Assembly (NCBI RefSeq): GCF_013618865.1
Contig: NZ_JABSOE010000052.1
Coordinates: forward strand, 1 to 35,327
DNA: 35,327 nucleotides
Reading direction: 5' to 3'
From: Phocaeicola faecicola
GTDB lineage: Bacteria > Bacteroidota > Bacteroidia > Bacteroidales > Bacteroidaceae
Shown here: positions 24,721 to 33,599 of the stretch, in pieces
Layout of the letters: the number at the start of each line of letters is the position of its first letter
Numbering within the stretch: the first letter of the stretch is position 1
Made by a program: the position numbers and the translations under genes
Notes under the pieces: model-generated
What the model was told of the DNA's origin: nothing
Seen by the model: the letters and a program-made list of their open reading frames with translations, nothing else
Database searches by the model: none

Positions 24721-25245
24721 ATGAATAAAGAAACTTTAAAGAAAAACCTGAGAGAAATACCCGATTTCCCGATTCCGGGCATTTTGTTCTACGACGTAAC
24801 TACTCTCTTCAAAAACCCGGAATGCCTTCAGGGAATGATCGACGAGCTTTATGAGATGTATAAAGACCGTGGCATCACAAAGGTAGTGGGTATTGAGTCA
24901 AGAGGGTTCATTCTGGGAGGTGCCTTGGCCGCACGTCTGGGAGCCGGCTTCGTAATGGCCCGTAAGCCTGGAAAACTTCCGGCTGAAGTGATGGAAGAAA
25001 CGTATGCGAAAGAATACGGAACCGACACCATTCAGATTCACAAAGACGCCATCACGGAAGACGATGTAGTCTTGCTGCACGACGACCTGCTGGCTACCGG
25101 AGGAACAATGGCAGCAACTTACCGCCTGGTTCAAAAATGTGGAGCGAAGAAAGCATTTGTCAACTTCGTAATCGAGCTGAAAGGATTGAACGGACGGAAA
25201 GCCTTCGATGAAAATGTAGAAGTAACTACATTGCTGCAACTCTAA
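24721..25245 (+). CDS. apt: adenine phosphoribosyltransferase
   Basis: Makes AMP from adenine and PRPP (purine salvage). The 174-residue protein from ATG 24721 (MNKETLKKNLREI) has the PRPP loop VVLLHDDLLATGGTM, the adenine-side segment FPIPGILFYDVTTLF near the N-terminus and ESRGFILGGALA. A TTG two codons upstream is rejected. It follows mnmG by 57 nt with the parS-like site between them, and is followed after 30 nt by a perfect hairpin. No clear promoter of its own is seen, so read-through from mnmG is likely. Confidence 0.96.
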   Translation: MNKETLKKNLREIPDFPIPGILFYDVTTLFKNPECLQGMIDELYEMYKDRGITKVVGIESRGFILGGALAARLGAGFVMARKPGKLPAEVMEETYAKEYGTDTIQIHKDAITEDDVVLLHDDLLATGGTMAATYRLVQKCGAKKAFVNFVIELKGLNGRKAFDENVEVTTLLQL

Positions 25246-25275
25246 GAAAGGAGAGATTTCTCTTCCACAATATAC

Positions 25276-25308
25276 GCCAAAGGCGAAGCGTCCTGCTTCG
25301 CCTTTGGC
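25276..25308. other. perfect 14-bp hairpin between apt and uvrC
   Basis: GCCAAAGGCGAAGC (25276-25289) and GCTTCGCCTTTGGC (25295-25308) are exact inverted copies with a 5-nt loop. No T-run follows on the plus strand, so it may be a processing or stabilising stem or a poor terminator. It ends 37 nt before the uvrC ATG. Confidence 0.8.
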
Positions 25309-25345
25309 ATATCATTCACTCACATCTACCCCACTGCAATCGAAA

Positions 25346-27181
25346 ATGGAAGAATTACAGACGAACGAATATTTACGAGGAATTGTATTGAATTTGCCAA
25401 GCAGTCCGGGCATCTACCAATACTTGAACAAAGAAGGTACAATCATCTATGTAGGGAAAGCAAAGAACCTGAAACGGCGGGTGTACTCTTATTTCACGAA
25501 AGAGCACCAGTCGGCGAAGACACGAATTCTGGTCAGCAAGATTGCAGATATCCGGTACATTGTCGTCAACACCGAGGAAGATGCCTTACTGCTGGAGAAT
25601 AATCTGATCAAGAAATACAAGCCCCGCTACAACGTCTTGCTCAAGGACGACAAAAGCTACCCTTCCATTTGTATCAGCAACGAATATTTTCCGCGGGTAT
25701 TCAAGACCCGGAAAATCATCCGTAACGGTTCCACCTATTACGGTCCGTACAGCCACGTGCCTTCCATGCAAGCCGTACTGGAACTGATCAAGAAGGTCTA
25801 CCCGCTCCGCACCTGCAACCTTGCACTAACTCCGGAAAACATCCGTTCTGGAAAGTTCAACGTGTGTCTGGAGTATCACATCAAGAACTGCAAAGGACCG
25901 TGTATCGGACAGCAGTCGCACGAAGAATACATGGAGAGCATCGGACAAATCAAGGAAATTCTGAAAGGGAATACCCAACTTATCTCTAATCTTCTGCTGG
26001 AAGAGATGAGAAGTCTGGCAGAGGAGATGCGGTTTGAAGAAGCTCAAAAAATCAAGGAAAAGTACGACCTGATTGAAAGCTACCGTGCCAAGAGCGAAGT
26101 GGTCAGCTCCGTCCTGCACAACATCGATGTATTCTCCATCGAAACCGATGAGGATTCGGCTTACATCAATTACCTTCACATTACGAACGGCTGCATCAAC
26201 CAGGCCTTCACCTTCGAATATAAGACACGGATCAACGAAAGCCGGGAAGAACTGCTGCAGCTGGGCATCATTGAAATGCGGGAAAGATACAAGAGTCTGT
26301 CGAAGGAAATCATTGTGCCGTTCGAACTCGACATGGAGCTCCAGGGTGTCACCTTTACCATCCCGCAACGGGGCGATAAAAAGCACCTGCTGGAACTTTC
26401 ACTGATGAATGTAAAACAATACAAGCTGGACCGGTTGAAACAGGCCGAAAAGCTGAATCCCGAACAGCGGAGCGTACGACTGCTCAAGGAAATCCAGGAG
26501 CAGCTGCACATGTCGAAAATGCCGATACACATCGAATGTTTCGATAACTCCAACATCCAGGGTGCAGATGCGGTAGCCGCCTGTGTGGTTTTCAAGAAAG
26601 CCAAGCCCAGCAAGAAGGATTACCGGAAATACCTGATCAAGACCGTCAGCGGACCGGACGATTATGCGTCAATGCAGGAAGTAGTGAGGAGAAGATATTC
26701 GCGCATTCTGAACGAACAGGGCGAACTGCCCGACCTGATTCTGACGGACGGTGGAAAGGGACAGATGGAAGTAGTAAGACAGGTCATCGAAGACGAACTC
26801 GGACTGAACATTCCCATCGCAGGTCTGGCAAAGGACAACCGCCACCGTACTTCGGAAATCCTGTTCGGCTTTCCTCCGGTAAAAATCGGCATCAAGCAGA
26901 ACACTCCCCTCTTTCACCTGCTGGAAAATATCCAGAACGAGGTACACCGTTTTGCCATCACCTTCCACCGCGACAAACGCAGCAAAAGCCAGATTGCTTC
27001 CGCCCTCGACTCCATCAAAGGAATCGGAGAGAAACGGAAGACAGCCCTGCTGAAGCATTTTAAGAGCGTTGCACGCATCAAAGGAGCGAGTCTGGAAGAG
27101 ATTACTGCCGTCATCGGAGAAGCCGCCGCACGGAGCGTAAAAGAAGCATTGTGCAACGACGGGGAAAACGGTCCGAAATAA
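25346..27181 (+). CDS. uvrC: excinuclease ABC subunit C
   Basis: The dual-incision nuclease of nucleotide excision repair. I take ATG 25346 (MEELQTNEYLRG; 611 aa); a longer frame needs TTG at 25304, inside the hairpin. Order of parts: GIY-YIG nuclease (about 15-95: GIYQYLNKEGTIIYVGKAKN), a UVR helix pair for UvrB (about 205-240: MRSLAEEMRFEEAQKIKEK), the RNase-H-like second nuclease (about 395-560, with IECFDNSNIQGADAVAA, LILTDGGKGQM), and tandem helix-hairpin-helix near the C-terminus (SIKGIGEKRKTALLKHF). UvrA and UvrB are elsewhere. It is 100 nt after apt and 63 nt before dtd. Confidence 0.96.
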   Translation: MEELQTNEYLRGIVLNLPSSPGIYQYLNKEGTIIYVGKAKNLKRRVYSYFTKEHQSAKTRILVSKIADIRYIVVNTEEDALLLENNLIKKYKPRYNVLLKDDKSYPSICISNEYFPRVFKTRKIIRNGSTYYGPYSHVPSMQAVLELIKKVYPLRTCNLALTPENIRSGKFNVCLEYHIKNCKGPCIGQQSHEEYMESIGQIKEILKGNTQLISNLLLEEMRSLAEEMRFEEAQKIKEKYDLIESYRAKSEVVSSVLHNIDVFSIETDEDSAYINYLHITNGCINQAFTFEYKTRINESREELLQLGIIEMRERYKSLSKEIIVPFELDMELQGVTFTIPQRGDKKHLLELSLMNVKQYKLDRLKQAEKLNPEQRSVRLLKEIQEQLHMSKMPIHIECFDNSNIQGADAVAACVVFKKAKPSKKDYRKYLIKTVSGPDDYASMQEVVRRRYSRILNEQGELPDLILTDGGKGQMEVVRQVIEDELGLNIPIAGLAKDNRHRTSEILFGFPPVKIGIKQNTPLFHLLENIQNEVHRFAITFHRDKRSKSQIASALDSIKGIGEKRKTALLKHFKSVARIKGASLEEITAVIGEAAARSVKEALCNDGENGPK

Positions 27182-27218
27182 TCAGGACACTAAAAAACCA
27201 TATACTGAATATATTTGT

Positions 27219-27226
27219 TATCTTTG
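27219..27226 (+). promoter_or_regulatory. candidate -7 box upstream of dtd
   Basis: TATCTTTG matches the -7 consensus 18 nt upstream of the dtd ATG. There is no good TTTG upstream. It would drive dtd-mazG-deoC. Confidence 0.4.
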
Positions 27227-27244
27227 TAGAAACAGTTTTAAATT

Positions 27245-27697
27245 ATGAGAGTAGTAATTCAACGAGTAAGTCATGCATCCGTCACCATCGAAGGGGTCTG
27301 CAAATCCGCCATCGGAGAAGGATTCATGATTCTGGTAGGAATAGAAGAAGCAGATACGCAGGAAGACGCAGACTGGCTCTGCCGGAAAATTGTCGGACTT
27401 CGCGTATTCGACGATGAAAACGGAGTGATGAACCGGTCGATTACCGATATCAACGGAGAAATTTTAGTGATCAGTCAGTTTACGCTGATGGCATCTACCA
27501 AGAAAGGAAACCGCCCCTCTTACATCCGGGGCGCCAGACACGAGACAGCCATTCCGCTCTACGAGTATTTCTGCAACGAACTGGAAATCGCACTCGGCAA
27601 AAAAGTAGGAACCGGTGAATTCGGGGCAGACATGAAGGTAGAGCTGCTCAACAACGGACCGGTCACCATTTGCATGGACACCAAAAACAAAGAATAA
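27245..27697 (+). CDS. dtd: D-aminoacyl-tRNA deacylase
   Basis: Removes D-amino acids (and glycine from tRNA-Ala) mischarged on tRNA. The 150-residue protein starts MRVVIQRVSHASV. It has the signature SQFTL (SQFTLMAS), the NRPSY segment and the active-site NNGPVTI near the C-terminus (family N-x-GPVT). Length is typical. It heads a close-packed group: the MazG-like gene starts 1 nt after its stop, and deoC 5 nt after that. Confidence 0.96.
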   Translation: MRVVIQRVSHASVTIEGVCKSAIGEGFMILVGIEEADTQEDADWLCRKIVGLRVFDDENGVMNRSITDINGEILVISQFTLMASTKKGNRPSYIRGARHETAIPLYEYFCNELEIALGKKVGTGEFGADMKVELLNNGPVTICMDTKNKE

Positions 27698-27698
27698 T

Positions 27699-28019
27699 AT
27701 GACTCTGAAAGAAGCACAAGAAACGGTCGATGCCTGGATCAAGACCTACGGCGTTCGTTATTTCAGCGAACTGACAAACATGACAGTGCTGACCGAAGAA
27801 GTTGGAGAACTGGCGAGAATCATGGCCCGTACCTATGGCGACCAGTCGTTCAAAGAGGGAGAAAAACACGATCTGGGAGATGAGATGGCAGATGTACTCT
27901 GGGTATTGATCTGCCTGGCCAACCAGACTGGAGTAGACTTAACAGAAGCTTTTCGGAAGAATCTGGAGAAAAAGACATCGAGAGATAAGGAAAGACATAA
28001 GAATAACCCCAAATTATAA
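27699..28019 (+). CDS. MazG-like nucleotide pyrophosphohydrolase
   Basis: A 106-residue all-alpha NTP pyrophosphatase. The metal site EExxE...ExxD is visible as EEVGE (34-38) and DEMAD (60-64). It is the short single-domain kind, not the two-domain MazG. Small members of this family clear non-canonical or excess (d)NTPs; the exact substrate is not readable. The start overlaps the end of dtd to within 1 nt and deoC follows after 5 nt, which suits a nucleotide house-cleaning operon. Confidence 0.88.
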   Translation: MTLKEAQETVDAWIKTYGVRYFSELTNMTVLTEEVGELARIMARTYGDQSFKEGEKHDLGDEMADVLWVLICLANQTGVDLTEAFRKNLEKKTSRDKERHKNNPKL

Positions 28020-28024
28020 CCATT

Positions 28025-29071
28025 ATGAAGTACAACGAACATCAAGAGTGTGGATGTAACGATACACATCACCACGACCATGAATGCTGCTGTGGACATG
28101 ACCACTCCACTGAGTGCAACTGCGAAGACGATGCTTGCGACTGCGGTTGTGACTGCGAAGAAGAGGAAAACGACTCTTATGCCAGTTCTTCAGATAAATA
28201 TCATGAAGCATTGAGTAAGTACGATACCAACCTCTCTGACGAGGATATCAAGGCAGAAACAGCCCGTATCATCGAGCAGAAAGTGAAGGAAAACGATACA
28301 CTGGAAGTGAAGAAATTCCTGTTCCACTGCATCGACCTTACTACGCTTAAATGCACGGACAGCGAACCCAGCGTAATGAAATTTACTCAGCGGGTAAATG
28401 ATTTCGTAGACAAATATCCTGACCTGGACAACGTGGCTGCCATCTGCGTATATCCGAATATGGCAGAAATCGTCAGCGATACCCTGGAAGCCGACCATGT
28501 AAACATTGCCTGTGTATCGGGAGGATTCCCCTCTTCACAGACATTTACGGAAATCAAGGTGGCAGAAACTGCCATGGCCCTGCATGCCGGAGCCAATGAA
28601 ATCGATATCGTGATTTCGGTAGGCAAGTTCCTGAGCGGTGATTACGAAGGAATGTGCGATGAAATCGAAGAACTGAAGGATGTCTGTGGCGACAAACACC
28701 TGAAGGTGATTCTAGAAACCGGAGCACTTGCCACTGCCTCAAACATCAAAAAAGCGTCTATTCTTTCGATGTATTCGGGGGCAGACTTCATCAAGACTTC
28801 TACCGGAAAAGAGAATCCGGCAGCTACTCCGGAAGCCGCACTGGTAATGTGTAAGGCCATCAAAGAATATTACCTGGAAACCGGAAGAAAGGTAGGATTC
28901 AAGCCGGCCGGAGGTATCAATACGGTACACGATGCACTGGTATATTATACCATCGTCAAGGAGGTATTGGGCAAGGAATGGCTGACCAACGAACTGTTCC
29001 GTCTGGGAACAAGCCGCATGGCCAACCTGCTGTTGTCTGATATCGTCGGAGAAGAAGTAAAATTCTTCTGA
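28025..29071 (+). CDS. deoC: deoxyribose-phosphate aldolase with Cys/His-rich N-terminal extension
   Basis: Splits 2-deoxyribose 5-phosphate to glyceraldehyde 3-phosphate and acetaldehyde (deoxynucleoside breakdown). The aldolase part (about 58-348) keeps Asp194 (NEIDIVISVG), the Schiff-base Lys257 (DFIKTSTG) and Lys293 (GFKPAGG). In front of it are about 57 extra residues with 11 Cys (9, 11, 21-23, 31, 33, 38, 40, 42, 44) and 7 His (6, 15-17, 19, 25, 27), then an acidic EEEEND. ATG 28025 lies 5 nt after the MazG stop. No other in-frame ATG occurs before residue 118 (inside the aldolase), so the extension is very likely translated. It looks like a metal-binding tail; its role is unknown. A strong terminator follows. 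Confidence 0.93.
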   Translation: MKYNEHQECGCNDTHHHDHECCCGHDHSTECNCEDDACDCGCDCEEEENDSYASSSDKYHEALSKYDTNLSDEDIKAETARIIEQKVKENDTLEVKKFLFHCIDLTTLKCTDSEPSVMKFTQRVNDFVDKYPDLDNVAAICVYPNMAEIVSDTLEADHVNIACVSGGFPSSQTFTEIKVAETAMALHAGANEIDIVISVGKFLSGDYEGMCDEIEELKDVCGDKHLKVILETGALATASNIKKASILSMYSGADFIKTSTGKENPAATPEAALVMCKAIKEYYLETGRKVGFKPAGGINTVHDALVYYTIVKEVLGKEWLTNELFRLGTSRMANLLLSDIVGEEVKFF

Positions 29072-29091
29072 TCAGACGAAGGCATTCATAC

Positions 29092-29154
29092 AAAAAAGAA
29101 CCTCCTGAAACAGATTTCCTCATCGGATTTCCTGTTTCAGGAGGTTCTTTTTTT
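29092..29154. terminator. bidirectional Rho-independent terminator
   Basis: GAACCTCCTGAAACAG (29098-29113) and CTGTTTCAGGAGGTTC (29132-29147) are exact inverted copies with an 18-nt loop, with A-run on the left and T-run on the right. It serves both deoC (plus) and the convergent prenyl synthase (minus). Confidence 0.95.
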
Positions 29155-29171
29155 GACCTGATTATGCGGTT

Positions 29172-30146
29172 TTATTTATTCCGTTCAATGACATAATCGA
29201 TGTATGCCGTGAGGGCCTCAGAAACCGAAGCATCGGCCGAATCAGGCAACAGAGACAGAGCCTGGTTGCGGTAATCGTGCATCACCTGTTCCGCATATTC
29301 AATGCCTCCTTCCCTCTTCACATACTCCACAAAAGAGGCGATTTCTTCGGGTGTAGCCTCGAGTGAGCGGATACGCAGCGCCAGGCTGCAGGCTTCCGGA
29401 TCCTTCTTATGGTTCAGTACATACAGGGCCGGCAGTGTCAATTTACCTTCCAGCATATCATTTCCGGTCGGTTTTCCGATTCCTTCCCCACTGAAATAAT
29501 CGAAGATATCGTCTTTAATCTGAAATGCGATTCCTATCATTTCACCGAACAAGGCCGCCTTTTCCACCTCTTCCCTGCCGGCACCGGCCGAGATAGCTCC
29601 CGCCTCGGCACTTGCAGTAAACAAAGCCGCAGTCTTCTTGCGGATGACATCGAAATAAACTTCCTCCGAGAAATCCTGGTTGCGGATATTGGCCAACTGG
29701 ATAATCTCTCCTTCCGACAGGTTCTGTCCCAGACGGGCCACCAGATCCACCAGTTCCACACTGCCCGTACAGGCCGCATGCTTCAGACTTGTAGCCAGCA
29801 TATAATCACCTACCAGTACGGACACTTTATTATTGTATAACGCATTTACCGACGACTGTCCACGACGCAGGTCGCTCTCATCCACCACGTCATCGTGCAC
29901 CAGACTGGCTGTATGTAAAAGCTCCAGCGACAAGGCTCCATGCAGGGTTGCATCGGTCACCTGTCCGTAAAGTTTCGCAATCAGCAATACCAAAATGGGG
30001 CGCATCATCTTTCCGTTCCTCTTCTTGATATAGGCCAGAACCTCGTCAAGCAAAGGAGTAGAACTTTGCAGTGAAGCACCAAAGAGTGACTTAAATTCAC
30101 TCAGCTCTTTTTCTATCGGTCTCTCGATTATCTCTCTCTTCTCCAT
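29172..30146 (-). CDS. long-chain polyprenyl diphosphate synthase
   Basis: A 324-residue trans-prenyltransferase (IspA/IspB superfamily) that adds isopentenyl units to an allylic diphosphate. First aspartate-rich motif DDVVD (85-89) and second DDIFD (212-216) are intact, as is the substrate segment GKMMRPIL near residue 45. The size and the small residues before the first motif suit a long-chain enzyme, most likely for the menaquinone side chain used by fumarate reductase. Chain length cannot be set from sequence alone. It converges on deoC and diverges from polA. Confidence 0.9.
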   Translation of the reverse strand: MEKREIIERPIEKELSEFKSLFGASLQSSTPLLDEVLAYIKKRNGKMMRPILVLLIAKLYGQVTDATLHGALSLELLHTASLVHDDVVDESDLRRGQSSVNALYNNKVSVLVGDYMLATSLKHAACTGSVELVDLVARLGQNLSEGEIIQLANIRNQDFSEEVYFDVIRKKTAALFTASAEAGAISAGAGREEVEKAALFGEMIGIAFQIKDDIFDYFSGEGIGKPTGNDMLEGKLTLPALYVLNHKKDPEACSLALRIRSLEATPEEIASFVEYVKREGGIEYAEQVMHDYRNQALSLLPDSADASVSEALTAYIDYVIERNK

Positions 30147-30164
30147 TGGGCATCTATTTGCCTA

Positions 30165-30172
30165 CAAAAGTA
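30165..30172 (-). promoter_or_regulatory. -7 box of the prenyl synthase promoter
   Basis: The minus strand reads TACTTTTG, a full -7 match, 18 nt upstream of the start codon. No good TTTG lies 19-21 nt upstream. Confidence 0.5.
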
Positions 30173-30239
30173 ATAATAAAACAGCTAATACGGTATTTTT
30201 TTGTATTTTTACATAGAAATTCTTAATATTTTTATACGA

Positions 30240-33011
30240 ATGGAGAAACTATTTCTACTGGATGCATACGCACTGATATACCGTGCCTATTATGCTTTTA
30301 TCAAGAATCCCCGTATCAATTCGAAAGGTTTTAATACATCGGCCATCATGGGCTTCGTAAATACGTTGGAAGACGTGCTGAAAAAGGAAAATCCGAGCCA
30401 CATCGGCATTGCCTTCGACCCTGCAGGACCTACCTTCCGGCACGAAGCGTTCGAGCAATATAAAGCCCAGCGGGAAGAGACTCCGGAGGCCATCCGCCTC
30501 TCTGTTCCTATTATTAAAGAAATCATACAGGCCTACCGGATTCCGATTCTGGAGGTACCGGGATATGAAGCCGACGACGTCATCGGTACACTGGCTACCG
30601 AAGCGGGGCGCCGCGGCATACCGACTTATATGATGACTCCCGACAAGGACTACGGCCAGCTGGTGTCGGACTGTGTCTTCATGTACCGCCCCAAATACGG
30701 CGACCATGAATTTGAAGTCATGGGGGTAGATGCCGTCAAGGCTAAGTTCAATATTGACTCTCCCGCGCAGGTCATCGACATGCTCGGTCTGATGGGAGAC
30801 ACGGCCGACAACATTCCCGGTTGTCCGGGCGTCGGCGAGAAAACGGCGCAGAAACTCATCGCCCAGTTCGGAAGCATCGAGCAAATGCTGGAGCATACCG
30901 ACCAGTTGAAGGGAGCGCTCAAACAGAAAATCGAAAACAACCGCGAACAGATTCTTTTCTCGAAATTCCTGGCCACCATCAAAACCGACGTGCCGGTTGC
31001 CCTAGACATGGAAGCCTTGAAGCGCGAGAGTCCGAACGAAGAAGAATTGCGGCGACTCTTCGAGGAACTGGAGTTCCGCTCACTCCTCGACCGGGTACTG
31101 AAGGTAGAAAAAAAAGCAGCCCCTTCTCCTACCCCTGTTTCAGGCGATCTCTTTGGATTTTTTGCGGCCGAAGATACAGAAGACTCAAAAAATTCAAATC
31201 TCAGCAGCCTTGAAAGCCTGGATTACGACTATCAATTAATTGATACTGAGGATAAAATAGACGATTTTTTACAAAATATCCTTACAAAAGAAATTTTCAG
31301 TCTAGACACGGAAACCACCGGAACGGATCCGATTCGCGCAGAACTGGTCGGAATGAGCTTCAGTTTCAAGGAAAATCAGGCTTTTTACGTTCCCGTACCT
31401 GCCAATCGTGACGAAGCGCAAAAAATTGTTAATAAATTCAAATCTGTCTTCGAAAACGAAAAAACCGTAAAAGTCGGACAGAACATCAAGTACGACATGC
31501 TTGTGCTCAGCAACTACGGAGTCGAGATCCGAGGAAGGATGTTCGATACCATGATCGCACATTACGTGCTGCAGCCCGAGCTCCATCACGGAATGGATTA
31601 CCTGGCCGAAGTGTACCTGAAATACGAAACCATCAAAATAGAAGAACTGATAGGTCCGAAAGGAAAAAATCAGAAGAACATGCGCGACCTCCCTCCTTCG
31701 GCTGTCTATAAGTATGCGTGCGAGGATGCCGACGTAACCCTCAAGCTCAAGCACATTCTGGAGAAGGAACTGAAGGAACAGGGAGTGGAAGCATTGTTCG
31801 AGGAAATCGAAATGCCGCTCGTCCCGGTACTGGCCTATATGGAACGGAACGGAGTAAGAATAGACACTGCAGCCCTAAAAGAGACCTCACTCCATTTTAC
31901 TGCCCGCATGCAGCAGATAGAAAAAGAGGTGCACGAGCTGGCAGGTATGGAGTTCAATATCGCTTCGCCCAAGCAGGTGGGTGAGGTACTCTTCGACCGG
32001 CTGAAGATTGTGGAAAAGGCCAAGAAGACGAAGAGCGGACAATACGTGACTTCCGAGGACGTACTGGAGAGTCTACGGGGCAAGCACGAGATTGTCGGAA
32101 AGATATTGGAGCACCGGGGACTGAAGAAGTTGCTGAGTACGTATATCGATGCACTTCCGCAACTGATCAATCCGCAGACGGGCCACATACATACTTCATT
32201 CAACCAGACCGTAACCGCTACCGGACGGTTGAGTTCCAGCAATCCGAACCTCCAGAACATTCCGGTCCGCAACAAAGACGGAAAAGAAATCCGGAAAGCC
32301 TTCATCCCGGAAGACGGATGCGAGTTCTTCTCGGCCGACTACTCACAGATTGAATTGCGCATCATGGCGCACCTGAGCCAGGACCCGCACATGATAGAGG
32401 CCTTCCAGAAAGGACAGGATATCCATGCCGCCACGGCAGCGAAGATTTACAAGACCGACCTGGAACACGTGAGCCGGGAACAGCGCAGCAAGGCAAAAAC
32501 CGCCAATTTCGGCATTATCTACGGCATATCGACCTTCGGACTGGCCGAACGGCTGAATGTGGAACGCAGGGAAGCAAAAGAACTGATCGACGGTTATTTT
32601 GCCAACTATCCGCATGTTAAGGAATATATGGACGAAAGCATCCGTGTAGCCCGTGAAAAAGGATACATCGAAACCATCTTCAAACGGAAACGCTATCTGC
32701 CCGATATCAACTCCCGGAATGCAGTGGTCAGAGGCTATGCAGAACGCAATGCCATCAACGCCCCGATACAGGGAAGTGCGGCAGATATTATCAAAGTAGC
32801 CATGATCCGCATCTACCGGCGCTTCCGCGAAGAAGGAATCCAGTCGAAAATGATCCTCCAAGTACACGACGAATTGAACTTCAGTGTAGTGCCTGCAGAA
32901 AAGGAAAAAGTGCAGCAAATTGTGATTTCGGAGATGGAAGCTGCTTACAAAATGAAAGCACCTTTGCGCGCAGACTATGGTTGGGGTAAAAATTGGCTGG
33001 AAGCACATTGA
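30240..33011 (+). CDS. polA: DNA polymerase I
   Basis: Gap filling and primer removal in replication and repair. From ATG 30240 (MEKLFLLDAYALIYRAYYAF) the protein has 923 residues; a longer frame uses a TTG. It has three parts. The 5'-nuclease is about 1-290 (EADDVIGTLA, GDTADNIPGCPGVGEKTA). The 3'-5' exonuclease is about 340-520, with DTET (ExoI), NIKYDML and YACEDADVT (ExoIII) all present, so proofreading should be active. The polymerase has motif A DYSQIELRI (near 699), motif B RSKAKTANFGIIYG and motif C QVHDELNF (near 873). The linker near 300-340 is Ser/Asp/Asn-rich and A-rich in bases. No consensus promoter was found in the 93 nt between it and the divergent synthase. Confidence 0.96.
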   Translation: MEKLFLLDAYALIYRAYYAFIKNPRINSKGFNTSAIMGFVNTLEDVLKKENPSHIGIAFDPAGPTFRHEAFEQYKAQREETPEAIRLSVPIIKEIIQAYRIPILEVPGYEADDVIGTLATEAGRRGIPTYMMTPDKDYGQLVSDCVFMYRPKYGDHEFEVMGVDAVKAKFNIDSPAQVIDMLGLMGDTADNIPGCPGVGEKTAQKLIAQFGSIEQMLEHTDQLKGALKQKIENNREQILFSKFLATIKTDVPVALDMEALKRESPNEEELRRLFEELEFRSLLDRVLKVEKKAAPSPTPVSGDLFGFFAAEDTEDSKNSNLSSLESLDYDYQLIDTEDKIDDFLQNILTKEIFSLDTETTGTDPIRAELVGMSFSFKENQAFYVPVPANRDEAQKIVNKFKSVFENEKTVKVGQNIKYDMLVLSNYGVEIRGRMFDTMIAHYVLQPELHHGMDYLAEVYLKYETIKIEELIGPKGKNQKNMRDLPPSAVYKYACEDADVTLKLKHILEKELKEQGVEALFEEIEMPLVPVLAYMERNGVRIDTAALKETSLHFTARMQQIEKEVHELAGMEFNIASPKQVGEVLFDRLKIVEKAKKTKSGQYVTSEDVLESLRGKHEIVGKILEHRGLKKLLSTYIDALPQLINPQTGHIHTSFNQTVTATGRLSSSNPNLQNIPVRNKDGKEIRKAFIPEDGCEFFSADYSQIELRIMAHLSQDPHMIEAFQKGQDIHAATAAKIYKTDLEHVSREQRSKAKTANFGIIYGISTFGLAERLNVERREAKELIDGYFANYPHVKEYMDESIRVAREKGYIETIFKRKRYLPDINSRNAVVRGYAERNAINAPIQGSAADIIKVAMIRIYRRFREEGIQSKMILQVHDELNFSVVPAEKEKVQQIVISEMEAAYKMKAPLRADYGWGKNWLEAH

Positions 33012-33083
33012 TAGGAAGCAAATGTTAACGTTTCTTTAAATCGTAACATTTTGATAAAAATCGGAAAAATTTTTCCCAAAATG

Positions 33084-33114
33084 TTAGTGGATTAGAAAGG
33101 TTTTACTAATTTTG
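33084..33114 (+). promoter_or_regulatory. promoter of the DUF3836 gene
   Basis: TTAG (33084-33087), 19 nt, then TAATTTTG (33107-33114), a full -7 match. The leader would be about 43 nt. No terminator is visible between polA and this promoter. Confidence 0.65.
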
Positions 33115-33163
33115 CAGCGGATTTAAAAACAAAAAGAAAGTAAAACCTTAAAATATTAAAGAA

Positions 33164-33550
33164 ATGAAGACAATGAATTTTATCAAAAGTTTATTAGTTG
33201 TAGCAATTGCTTTTATCGCAAACCTTACAGTTTTTGCCAATACTCCTGAAACTAGTTTGGTATACAACACAGAAGAAATAGACGGGGTAAGATTGTCGGA
33301 AACAGTATATCACATGAATCAGGGTATCCTGACTCACTATGCTAAGTACAACTACAAATATAATGACAACAAGCAAGTAGTTGAGAATCTTTTGCAGAAA
33401 TGGGACAAGAAGAGTGCTAGCTGGAAAAACGACATGTGTATCAAGTACTTCTACACTAACAACTCTGTAAGAGTAGAGTATTACAAATGGAACAAGAAGG
33501 CTCAGGATTTTGTCCGTATGCCTGAAATGACTACCGTAATGGAACAGTAA
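33164..33550 (+). CDS. small secreted DUF3836 protein
   Basis: A 128-residue protein with a Sec signal peptide (basic start, hydrophobic 8-22, cut after VFA-25). The mature part has the repeated aromatic pattern of DUF3836: KYNYKYNDNKQVVENLLQKW, then WDKKSASWKNDMCIKYFY, then VEYYKWNKKAQDF, which looks like a small beta-meander. No catalytic residues or lipobox are seen, so it should be periplasmic or released. The family is restricted to Bacteroidales as far as I know and has no assigned function. It has its own promoter and terminator, between polA and ychF. The A+T-rich codon use and the strong leader suggest high expression. Confidence 0.82.
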   Translation: MKTMNFIKSLLVVAIAFIANLTVFANTPETSLVYNTEEIDGVRLSETVYHMNQGILTHYAKYNYKYNDNKQVVENLLQKWDKKSASWKNDMCIKYFYTNNSVRVEYYKWNKKAQDFVRMPEMTTVMEQ

Positions 33551-33599
33551 GCAAATTACATACGAATAATAACAAAATTTCATAAACTCTCTTACAGGA

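Noticed and set aside
25304..25345. uvrC start at a TTG in the hairpin, adding 14 residues
   Set aside because: It would place the start codon inside a perfect hairpin; ATG 25346 gives the usual UvrC N-terminus.
30201..30239. polA start at a TTG, adding 13 residues
   Set aside because: ATG 30240 gives the standard MEKLFLLDAYALIYR start.
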